7,123 nt of DNA from JAEHDI01 sp035455185. Its GTDB lineage: Bacteria > Acidobacteriota > Terriglobia > Bryobacterales > Bryobacteraceae. Made by a program: the position numbers and the translations under genes. This document shows, piece by piece, positions 1 through 6,605 of the stretch; the stretch's first letter is position 1; the number at the start of each line of letters is the position of its first letter. The DNA is taken from positions 1-7,123 of the forward strand of contig DATIFQ010000238.1 in NCBI GenBank assembly GCA_035455185.1. The letters are read 5' to 3'. Below the pieces are notes generated by a model. That model ran no database searches. It saw only the letters and a program-made list of their open reading frames with translations, and had not been told where the DNA came from.

Positions 1-90
1 TGGCGGTGAGGGTGGGATTCGAACCCACGGAACCCGTAAAGGTTCAACGGTTTTCGAGACCGCCCGATTCAACCGCTCTCGCACCTCACC
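1..90 (-). tRNA. tRNA-Ser with CGA anticodon, CCA encoded
   Basis: Read on the minus strand, this is a complete 90-nt class II tRNA. The acceptor stem GGTGAGG pairs with CCTCACC, followed by discriminator G and an encoded CCA at window positions 3-1. The T arm is GTGGG-TTCGAAT-CCCAC. The anticodon arm is GCGGT-CTCGAAA-ACCGT, placing anticodon CGA at 56-54, which reads UCG serine codons. A long variable arm lies between the anticodon and T arms, and discriminator G is the expected base for serine tRNA. The 5' end overlaps the last five bases of the upstream protein gene on the same strand, so the tRNA has no separate leader in this window and is probably released from a longer transcript or transcribed from within that gene. 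Identity is read directly from the sequence. Confidence 0.97.
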
Positions 91-856
91 GGCTCGATGT
101 GGAAGGTAGGTCTCTTTCTCCACTATAGCCGACTGGATGCGCCTTTTCTAGATGTGTTCCCGCGTTGTTCCACCCCAGTTCCACCTGCATCGAGAGGTTC
201 ATCGCCTCCGTCACCTCCCCGAATACCGCCAGCATGGCGTCGACAAGGTCCGGCCCGGTCGACGCTTGAACCTCTTTTTCGGTCATCGGGTAATACAACT
301 GAAATCCTGCCCAGCGGTCCTTCGGAGCCGCGTCCATCACCCGGCGCAGCTTCGCGGCGCCAGGATAGTCCGACTTCGAGTAGTGGGCCGAATCCTCGTC
401 CCAGCTTCCGGCGTGCACCCGGAACCCCTCGCGCAGCAGCCGCCGGATCTCACGATCCAGAGCGCCCTTTGGCGTCAAAGCGTTCCAGAGCCGGTGCCAG
501 TCCCAGTCGGACTGCAGTTCCCAGCCCTTCGCGTCGTGCGACGCCCGCACAAACCCCCGCTCCACCTGCATGCCACAAGAAAACAGGCGCTCTCCGGTGT
601 CCACCGCCAGGAAGAACTTGGAGCAGCCGAAGCTGACGTGCGACGACAGCGGCTTCGCCTCCCGGTTTGATCGCGCCACGTACCCGATCCAATGCCAGTA
701 CACGCCGCGTCCGTATCGCTCCGTGATGAACGGCTCCCCGTAGCGGGACTCCAGACCCAGCTTCAGAATGCGCGTGATCCGTTCATTATCTTCGAGATTG
801 CCGACGCGGATGCCGCGCCGGAAGTCCAGGAACTCCGGTCGAAATCCTGTCACCAC
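86..856 (-). CDS. Conserved-looking hypothetical protein, 256 aa
   Basis: I do not recognise this family. The product is a soluble, mixed-composition protein without a signal peptide or membrane segment. It is rich in aromatic residues, with Trp and Tyr clustered around residues 50-60 (VYWHW) and 118-125 (DWDWHRLW). The pattern of charged helices alternating with short hydrophobic strands looks like a folded cytoplasmic domain and not a GC-rich artefact. The first available start is GTG at 856-854. A weak purine-rich stretch (GGACGGTGA) lies just upstream, and an in-frame TGA lies about ten bases upstream, so the start cannot be far off. The last ~25 residues, ending in a Ser/Thr-rich tail, are less domain-like. 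The TGA stop falls inside the acceptor stem of tRNA-Ser, suggesting co-transcription. Overlapping plus-strand frames lack such composition. No function is proposed. Confidence 0.72.
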   Translation of the reverse strand: MVTGFRPEFLDFRRGIRVGNLEDNERITRILKLGLESRYGEPFITERYGRGVYWHWIGYVARSNREAKPLSSHVSFGCSKFFLAVDTGERLFSCGMQVERGFVRASHDAKGWELQSDWDWHRLWNALTPKGALDREIRRLLREGFRVHAGSWDEDSAHYSKSDYPGAAKLRRVMDAAPKDRWAGFQLYYPMTEKEVQASTGPDLVDAMLAVFGEVTEAMNLSMQVELGWNNAGTHLEKAHPVGYSGERDLPSTSSR

Positions 857-937
857 TGTCGTTCACCGTCCATCTAAGTCTACTCCTCGCCAGTCGCAGC
901 CCGGAAGAATGGCAGGGAATCCTGAAACGCTGGCCGG

Positions 938-966
938 TTGCGCTCACTATCAAAGTAGAGGCGCAA
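938..966. repeat. Inverted repeat TTGCGC-N17-GCGCAA in the divergent spacer
   Basis: Perfect 6-bp arms (938-943 and 961-966) flank 17 bases in the spacer between the divergent hypothetical gene and the penicillin-binding protein gene. As RNA the stem could extend by two G-U pairs on the outside. It could be an operator with half-sites about two helical turns apart, a leader hairpin of the plus-strand transcript, or chance. No T-run follows, so it is not a typical intrinsic terminator. No convincing -35/-10 pair was found in the spacer. Confidence 0.3.
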
Positions 967-1004
967 TTTGTACCTTCTAGACCGGCTGGCGCATCTACAT
1001 CGGT

Positions 1005-1012
1005 AAAGGGGG
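1005..1012 (+). promoter_or_regulatory. Strong Shine-Dalgarno fixing the GTG start of the PBP
   Basis: AAAGGGGG ends eight bases before the GTG at 1021. It is the best ribosome binding site in this spacer and is the reason for choosing the GTG start. Confidence 0.7.
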
Positions 1013-1020
1013 TCGCAGCG

Positions 1021-4000
1021 GTGCTGTACTGGATCGAAGATACCTGGGACAACCGGTTCAAGCCGAGGCTGCAAGAGCTAGTTGAGACATCCGCTTCCAG
1101 GCGGCGGGTTCCGTTCCGCTTACCCCGGTTTTCTATCGGCCGTCCACGCGCCGGCCGGATCTGGGCTACAAGCATCGGCATCTCGCTCATCCTGATCGGG
1201 GCAGAAATGCGGACTTCGTGGCTCCAGTCGTGGGTGCTCTCCACACTCGCGGGCCGGTTGAGCTACGCCGTTGCGCCGGGACCGAGCGACGCGATTCGCT
1301 TCCCCCAAGCAGGCCCCTACAATGATCGCCTCGGTTACTCCCGGCTCCCCGACTTCAACGCCCGCCTGAAGTCGGCCGGCTGCCGGATCGACGCCCAGGC
1401 TCGGAATTCGCACCTCGCCGTCACCCTGGCTGACCTGGGTCTCTACCCCGTCTACCCGGAGAAGACCCAGGCCGGACTCCAGATTCTCGGGCGCGACCGA
1501 CGCCCGCTGTTTTCCTCGAAATACCCCGGCCGGGCGTACGCCACGTTTGAGGCAATCCCTCCTCTGGTCGTCCAGTCGCTGCTGTTCATCGAGAACCGTG
1601 AAATCCTCGAGAGCAGCTACCCCTACCGTAACCCGTCCGTCGAGTGGGACCGGCTGGCCGGCGCCGTCGTCGACCTCGGACTGAGTGCCGTCAGCAGTCA
1701 CCGGTTGAGCGGCGGCAGCACACTGGCAACGCAGATCGAGAAGGTCCGCCATTCGCCGGGTGGCCGCACAGCATCGGTCACCGAGAAGCTTCGACAGATG
1801 GCCTCTGCCTCACTCCGCGCGTACCAGGGAGGCCAGGAGACGATAGAAGCCCGCCGGCGGATCGTCCGCGATTACGTCAACTCCGTCCCGTTTTCGGCCA
1901 TTCGAGGCTACGGGGAGATTCACGGCCTGGGCGACGGTCTCTGGGCTTGGTATGGCGCGGACTTCAAAGAGGTGAACCATCTCCTCGCCGGAGCGGCTTC
2001 CTCCGGTAATATCGCCGCCAAAGGCCTTGCCTGCCGGCAGGCCCTGAGCCTGTTGCTGGCAATCAACAGCCCCTCGACGTACCTCCGGGCCGACCCCAAA
2101 GCGCTCGAAGCGCGCACCGACGCGTATCTGCACCTGCTAGCCAAGGAGGGCCTTATCTCGAACGCGTTGCGCGACGCGGCTCTCCGCGCACGCGCCGGCA
2201 TACGCACTGTGGCGCCGCCCCGCCCGCCCGTCTCCTTCGCCGACAGGAAGGGATCGGATCCGGTCCGCGTCCGCCTGCTGTCGCTTCTCGGCCTGGAGAG
2301 CACCTACGTTCTGGACCGCCTCGACCTCTCGGTCCGTACGTCCCTCGACGGGCCTGCTCAGGACGTCATCACGCACTCTCTCCAGCGCATGACCGACCCG
2401 GCCTACGCCGCCCAGGCCGGTCTGGTCGGTGAACGGATGATTCAGAGCGGCGACCCCTCGTCGGTGATCTACAGTTTTTCGCTTTACGAGCACTCCGGGG
2501 GTGTGAACCTGTTGCGTGTGCAGGCTGACAACTACGACCATCCCCTCAGCATCAACGAGGGGACCCGGCTGGAATTGGGATCCACCGCCAAGCTTCGCAC
2601 CCTGGTGAACTACCTCTCAATCGTGGCCGGACTGCATCGCGAGTACGCGCCGCTCACCACTACCCGACTGCGGGAGCTTGCCGCGGCGAAGCACGACAGA
2701 CTGACCGCATGGGCCATTGACTACCTTGCCTCGGCGCCCGGTGCGAGTCTGGAAGCGATGCTCGAAGCGGCCATGAGCCGCCACTATTCGGCCAATCCGG
2801 GCGAGAGCTTCTTTACCGGCGGCGGGCTGCACCAGTTCTCGAACTTCGACAAGAAGGACAACGGCCGCATCATGACCGTATCCGAGGCGTTCGACCGCTC
2901 GGTCAACCTCGTCTTCATCCGGCTGATGCGCGACATCGTGAACTACTACGTTCGCAGGCTCCCGAGTTATTCGCCGGTGATCTTTGAAGACCGGAGTCTC
3001 CCCGTTCGCCGGCAGTATCTCGAGCGCTTCGCTGACATGGAGGGCAAGCAATTTCTGGCAAAGTTCCACGAAAAGTACCGCGATCAGATCCCGGACGAAT
3101 CGCTGGAACTGCTCGTGATGGGCATCCACCCGACCCCGGTGCGCCTGGCGGTGATCTACCGTTCGCTGCGGCCGGAAGCCGGCGTCGGCGAGTTTGCCGC
3201 CTTTCTGAGAACTCACTTGCCGAACCCGAGTCTGCGCGGGGGGGCCGTCGAAACTCTGTACCGGAAGTACGCCCGCGACAACTATAGCCTGGCCGACCGC
3301 GGCTACCTAGCCGGCGTGCATCCGCTGGAACTGTGGTTGCTCGAATATCTGCGGCATTACCCCGGAGCGAGCCTAGCGGAGGTCTTTGCTGCCGGCGCCC
3401 TCGCGCGTCAGCAAGCCTACGAATGGCTTTACAAGACCCGCTACAAGGGTGGACAAGACCAGCGAATACGGATCATGCTCGAAATCGATGCATTCGACGC
3501 GATCCACAAGGAATGGAAGCGTCAGGGCTACCCGTTCCAGAATCTGACGCCGTCCTACGCAGCCGCCATCGGCAGTTCAGGCGACACGCCCGCGGCTCTC
3601 GCCGAGTTGGCCGGCATCATTATGAACGATGGCGTGCGTTATCCGACGGTGCGCATCCAGCGGCTCCATTTCGCCGCGGGGACCCCCGTCGAGACGATTC
3701 TCTCGCCGTCCCTGCCCGCCGCCGAGAAGGTGTATCCGTCTGCCGTAGCGGCCGTGGCGCGCCGCGCGATGGTCGGCGTTGTCGAACGTGGCACGGGACG
3801 AAGAGCGTATCATTCTGTTGCGCTGCCCGGTGGCCGCATGCTCGAGGTTGGCGGCAAGACCGGCACCGGCGACAACCGCTTCGAGGTTTATGGGCCGGGC
3901 GGCCGCCCGATCGATTCACGAGTCCTCAACCGGACCGCCACCTTCGTCTTTTTCTTCGGCGACCGGTTCTTCGGAGTCATCACCGCCTTCGTCCCCGGAG

Positions 4001-4119
4001 AGAAAGCGGGCCAGTACGAGTTCACAAGCGCCCTGCCGGTGCAGGCATTCAAGCACCTCGCTCCGGAACTGATTCCCCTCGTCGAGAAGCACGACGAAGC
4101 GCTACTTGCGCGCCGCTGA
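1021..4119 (+). CDS. Divergent bimodular (class A type) penicillin-binding protein
   Basis: This is a membrane-anchored peptidoglycan synthase of the GT51 plus transpeptidase type, acting on lipid II outside the cytoplasmic membrane. A basic N-terminus precedes one likely membrane segment at about residues 47-61. A ~100-residue linker module follows, then a GT51-like domain at about 165-330. It contains FIENRE (candidate catalytic E191), GGSTLATQ (231-238), EKLRQ (255-259, where the family usually has RKxxE) and a YVN helix near 285. The transpeptidase domain has all three motifs: STAK with nucleophile S521, SVN at 627-629 and KTGTG at 946-950. The 317-residue gap from SVN to KTG is long; an extra segment of roughly 150 residues sits at about 630-843. 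At 1032 residues it exceeds typical PBP1 proteins. The GTG start is supported by the preceding ribosome binding site. The frame is uninterrupted. Penicillin binding and transpeptidation are well supported; glycosyltransferase activity is less certain because motif III differs. Confidence 0.93.
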   Translation: MLYWIEDTWDNRFKPRLQELVETSASRRRVPFRLPRFSIGRPRAGRIWATSIGISLILIGAEMRTSWLQSWVLSTLAGRLSYAVAPGPSDAIRFPQAGPYNDRLGYSRLPDFNARLKSAGCRIDAQARNSHLAVTLADLGLYPVYPEKTQAGLQILGRDRRPLFSSKYPGRAYATFEAIPPLVVQSLLFIENREILESSYPYRNPSVEWDRLAGAVVDLGLSAVSSHRLSGGSTLATQIEKVRHSPGGRTASVTEKLRQMASASLRAYQGGQETIEARRRIVRDYVNSVPFSAIRGYGEIHGLGDGLWAWYGADFKEVNHLLAGAASSGNIAAKGLACRQALSLLLAINSPSTYLRADPKALEARTDAYLHLLAKEGLISNALRDAALRARAGIRTVAPPRPPVSFADRKGSDPVRVRLLSLLGLESTYVLDRLDLSVRTSLDGPAQDVITHSLQRMTDPAYAAQAGLVGERMIQSGDPSSVIYSFSLYEHSGGVNLLRVQADNYDHPLSINEGTRLELGSTAKLRTLVNYLSIVAGLHREYAPLTTTRLRELAAAKHDRLTAWAIDYLASAPGASLEAMLEAAMSRHYSANPGESFFTGGGLHQFSNFDKKDNGRIMTVSEAFDRSVNLVFIRLMRDIVNYYVRRLPSYSPVIFEDRSLPVRRQYLERFADMEGKQFLAKFHEKYRDQIPDESLELLVMGIHPTPVRLAVIYRSLRPEAGVGEFAAFLRTHLPNPSLRGGAVETLYRKYARDNYSLADRGYLAGVHPLELWLLEYLRHYPGASLAEVFAAGALARQQAYEWLYKTRYKGGQDQRIRIMLEIDAFDAIHKEWKRQGYPFQNLTPSYAAAIGSSGDTPAALAELAGIIMNDGVRYPTVRIQRLHFAAGTPVETILSPSLPAAEKVYPSAVAAVARRAMVGVVERGTGRRAYHSVALPGGRMLEVGGKTGTGDNRFEVYGPGGRPIDSRVLNRTATFVFFFGDRFFGVITAFVPGEKAGQYEFTSALPVQAFKHLAPELIPLVEKHDEALLARR

Positions 4120-4217
4120 CCGCGGATCGCCTCCAAGTGTAAGAATGAGGGACTGACCTTCGATCTCTCCAACATTGTGGAATCGGAGGCTGGACCCAGT
4201 TCTGCCCGAGAGGAAGC
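4120..4217 (+). other. 98-bp spacer between PBP and dehydrogenase genes
   Basis: No terminator, convincing promoter or small gene was seen. The only recognisable element is a purine-rich GAGAGGAAG at 4208-4216, which serves as the ribosome binding site for the downstream ATG. The two flanking genes may be co-transcribed or separately transcribed; the sequence does not decide. Confidence 0.5.
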
Positions 4218-5753
4218 ATGTCGATCCGCACGAACATCCAGGAAGTTCTCACACGTCTCGAAATCGCTCCCGTCAACTCCGGCGCTTGTTGGGGCATCTG
4301 GATCCCCGATCCCGCGGGCGGAGAAATGGCGTCTGTGGACCCTACCGATGGAAGCGAGATCGCGCGGGTGAAAATGGCCGGGCCGGATGACTACGAGCAG
4401 GTCATTCGCAACGCCGCGGCTGCCTTTCTCGACTGGCGTCACCTTCCGGCGCCCAAGCGCGGGCAGATCGTGCGCGAAATCGGCGACGAGTTGCGCCGCA
4501 ATAAGGACGACCTCGGCGCCTTGGTCTCTCTCGAAACGGGGAAGATCATCGCCGAAGGAAAAGGCGAAGTCCAGGAGATGATCGACATTGCCGACTTCGC
4601 TCTCGGCCTGTCTCGCCAGCTCTACGGCCCTACTATGGCGAGCGAGCGCCCCGCGCACCGGATGTACGAACAGTGGCATCCGCTCGGGGTCGTCGGCGTT
4701 GTGACCGCGTTCAACTTCCCGGTCGCCGTCTGGTCGTGGAATGCGTTCATCGCCGCTGTTTGCGGAGACACGGTCGTGTGGAAGCCCTCTTCGGACACGC
4801 CGCTGACCGCCATCGCCGTCCAGAAGATCTGCAACCGCGTGCTGGAGCGCCACGGCTGGAAGGGCGTCTTCAATCTGGTCGTCGGCAAGGGCTCCAGCGT
4901 CGGCGAGCGGCTTCTCGCGGATCGCCGCGTCCCGCTTGTCAGCGCCACCGGGTCCTGTCACATGGGTTACCGTGTCGCCGAGGTCGTCTCCAAACGTCTC
5001 GGCCGCACCATCCTCGAGCTCGGCGGGAATAACGGCGTGATCGTCATGGACGACGCCAACCTCGACCTTGCCCTGCGCGCCATCCTCTTCGGCGCCATCG
5101 GGACCGCCGGCCAGCGCTGCACCACCATTCGCCGCCTGTTCCTCCAGAAGGGCATCGCGAAAGAAATGACGGACCGGCTCACCGCGGCCTACCGCCAGGT
5201 GCGCATCGGCGATCCCCTGGATGAATCCGTGCTGATGGGACCGCTGGTAAACCGTAAGTCCGTCGAGGAAATGCAGCGTGGGCTCGATACGATTCGCTCC
5301 CAGGGCGGCGAGATCCTCTGCGGCGGGAAAGCGCTGGACCGCCCGGGTGGATGCTTCGTCGAACCGGCCCTCGTCCGCGCCCGGCCGGATATGCCCGTGT
5401 TGCGGGACGAGCTTTTCGCTCCGGTGCTCTACCTGATCGAGTTCGACAGCCTGGAAGAGGCGGTCCGCTGGCACAATGACGTCCCGCAAGGCCTCTCCTC
5501 GGCGATGTTCACCACCAGTCTGATGTCGGCTGAGATCTTCCTCAGCACGCGCGGCAGCGATTGCGGCATCGCCAACATCAACATCGGCACCAGCGGCGCG
5601 GAGATCGGCGGGGCCTTTGGCGGCGAGAAAGAAACCGGCGGCGGCCGCGAGGCCGGCAGCGACGCGTGGAAGCAGTACATGCGCCGCCAGACGGTCACCA
5701 TTAACTGGTCCACCAACCTTCCGCTCGCCCAAGGGATAAAATTTGAGCTATAG
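4218..5753 (+). CDS. amaB: ALDH7-family L-aminoadipate-semialdehyde / piperideine-6-carboxylate dehydrogenase
   Basis: This is a NAD+-dependent aldehyde dehydrogenase of the antiquitin (ALDH7) family. It oxidises alpha-aminoadipic semialdehyde, in equilibrium with cyclic piperideine-6-carboxylate, to alpha-aminoadipate in lysine catabolism in the cytoplasm. The 511-residue length matches the family. Visible landmarks are PAPKRG near residue 75, TAFNFP with N166, the cofactor-binding VVWKP with K189, ATGS at 243-246, ELGGNN with general-base E267, and GTAGQRC with nucleophile C301. Subfamily-diagnostic blocks are GSDCGI, TSGAEIGGAFGGEK, GSDAWKQYMRR and the C-terminal LPLAQGIKF, which closely match what I recall of human ALDH7A1; these separate it from succinate-semialdehyde or betaine-aldehyde dehydrogenases. 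The ATG is preceded at short spacing by GAGAGG. No lysine aminotransferase or amaA-type partner is nearby, so the substrate rests on family membership alone. The gene symbol follows the Pseudomonas usage. Confidence 0.93.
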   Translation: MSIRTNIQEVLTRLEIAPVNSGACWGIWIPDPAGGEMASVDPTDGSEIARVKMAGPDDYEQVIRNAAAAFLDWRHLPAPKRGQIVREIGDELRRNKDDLGALVSLETGKIIAEGKGEVQEMIDIADFALGLSRQLYGPTMASERPAHRMYEQWHPLGVVGVVTAFNFPVAVWSWNAFIAAVCGDTVVWKPSSDTPLTAIAVQKICNRVLERHGWKGVFNLVVGKGSSVGERLLADRRVPLVSATGSCHMGYRVAEVVSKRLGRTILELGGNNGVIVMDDANLDLALRAILFGAIGTAGQRCTTIRRLFLQKGIAKEMTDRLTAAYRQVRIGDPLDESVLMGPLVNRKSVEEMQRGLDTIRSQGGEILCGGKALDRPGGCFVEPALVRARPDMPVLRDELFAPVLYLIEFDSLEEAVRWHNDVPQGLSSAMFTTSLMSAEIFLSTRGSDCGIANINIGTSGAEIGGAFGGEKETGGGREAGSDAWKQYMRRQTVTINWSTNLPLAQGIKFEL

Positions 5754-5775
5754 ACCGCAGCCATACCGGTCTTCT

Positions 5776-5781
5776 GGGAGG
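5776..5781 (+). promoter_or_regulatory. Shine-Dalgarno selecting a TTG start
   Basis: GGGAGG lies five bases before the TTG at 5787. The next in-frame ATG (codon 9, at 5811) has no comparable site, so the rare TTG start is preferred. Confidence 0.6.
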
Positions 5782-5786
5782 CTCCA

Positions 5787-6590
5787 TTGCCGATCTACAC
5801 CTGTGAAGACATGATCCGGGATTGCCGGGCCGGGAAGACAGAGGGCTGGTCCTACTTCGTCCAGCAGTACGTACCCGTCGTCCGCCGCCTTGCGGATCAC
5901 TACTATCCCGAGCGCGCCGGCGACACCGATCTCTCCGCTCGCGTGCTTCAGACGCTTGGCAAGCCGGACCTGCCGTTGTTCGTGGCGGCCGGCCCTCTCT
6001 CTGAGCGCGATTTCGTCGCCGATCTGAGGCAATTCGTCCTCGGTGCAATCGAAGAGGACAGTGCCAGCGACGAGGCCGAAATTAGCGTGGATGTGGAGAC
6101 GCTGGCGTCCGCGCTCGAGTCGCTCAGTACGATCGAAAAGCAAGTGGCCTGGCTGGAAGCAATGCGCTACGGCGCGGACGAGACCGCGCACATGATGGCC
6201 ATGCACGCTTCCACGGTCGCTAATATTCGGGAACGGGCCGCTGAGTTGCTCCGGTCGCGCGTGTCGGCCTGGCAGGCCGGCATGATTGCCGGCAACGGTC
6301 CGGCGCTGCGGCACGAAGCCGTGCTCCTCGGAAAAGACGACTGTCCCTCCGCACGCGTCTGGCTCGACTGGCTCGACGGCCGCATCACCTGGTACCAACG
6401 CGAAGACGCCGAACGCCGGCTCGCCGCCTGCTGGCACTGCATAGACCACTTCAGCCGCCTTCGCGAAGCGCAGTCCCTCCTCCGCGAGCTGAAGCCGCTC
6501 ACCGCCGCCGAAGCCGAACCCTTCCGCCGCGCATTTGGACTTCAGTCCGTCAAACCAGCCTTCTGGAAGCGCTTTGGCAGCCGGGAGTGA
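5787..6590 (+). CDS. Sigma-70/ECF-like protein with C-terminal zf-HC2-like module
   Basis: This 267-residue protein resembles an extracytoplasmic-function sigma factor with an extra C-terminal domain. Residues ~5-90 have the helical pattern of sigma region 2 but are diverged. Residues ~107-160 look like sigma region 4: a LESLSTIEKQV helix, then a helix-turn-helix (ETAHMMAMHASTVANIRERA) ending in LLRSR. After ~25 residues comes a segment like the zf-HC2 domain of anti-sigma factors: C186 with DWLDGR, then RLAACWHC with C215 and C218 and a helix SRLREAQ. The usual zinc-ligand His four residues before the first CxxC Cys is Arg (R211). The inferred role is DNA-binding transcription initiation or regulation with a built-in inhibitory or sensing tail. 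It starts 33 bp after the dehydrogenase on the same strand, so co-transcription is possible, and converges on ftsK. There is no separate anti-sigma gene in the window. It could instead be a non-sigma HTH regulator. Confidence 0.7.
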   Translation: MPIYTCEDMIRDCRAGKTEGWSYFVQQYVPVVRRLADHYYPERAGDTDLSARVLQTLGKPDLPLFVAAGPLSERDFVADLRQFVLGAIEEDSASDEAEISVDVETLASALESLSTIEKQVAWLEAMRYGADETAHMMAMHASTVANIRERAAELLRSRVSAWQAGMIAGNGPALRHEAVLLGKDDCPSARVWLDWLDGRITWYQREDAERRLAACWHCIDHFSRLREAQSLLRELKPLTAAEAEPFRRAFGLQSVKPAFWKRFGSRE

Positions 6591-6605
6591 CGCTGGTTCG
6601 CGCCC

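Noticed and set aside
1..90. tRNA-Ser as a mobile-element integration site
   Set aside because: The tRNA 3' end, where an attachment site would lie, is at the window edge. No integrase or repeated tRNA fragment was noticed inside the window.
97..670. Overlapping plus-strand open frames of 179 and 172 codons opposite the hypothetical gene
   Set aside because: Translations are Pro/Ser/Arg-rich or His/Arg/Leu-rich, without domain-like patterns. The minus-strand frame has far better protein composition.
786..1244. 152-codon minus-strand frame covering the divergent spacer and the start of the PBP gene
   Set aside because: It overlaps the 5' ends of two better-supported genes and has no recognisable features; it would also remove the well-placed ribosome binding site context.
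3333..4142. 269-codon plus-strand frame overlapping the 3' part of the PBP gene
   Set aside because: Arg/Pro/Ser-rich out-of-frame translation. The PBP frame through the same region carries the KTGTG motif and conserved C-terminal strands.
4120..4217. Possible promoter for the dehydrogenase in the 98-bp spacer
   Set aside because: TAAGAAT-like and TTGTGG-like words occur but not at a sensible -10/-35 arrangement.
3888..5732. 614-codon open frame on the minus strand, antisense to the dehydrogenase and the end of the PBP gene
   Set aside because: It lies fully opposite strongly supported genes, and its translation is a low-hydrophobicity Asp/Arg/Ala-rich shadow typical of high-GC DNA. No recognisable domain is present.
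6591..6605. Possible shared terminator between convergent sigma-like gene and ftsK
   Set aside because: Only 15 bp separate the stop codons, and no GC-rich hairpin with a T-run was seen on either strand.
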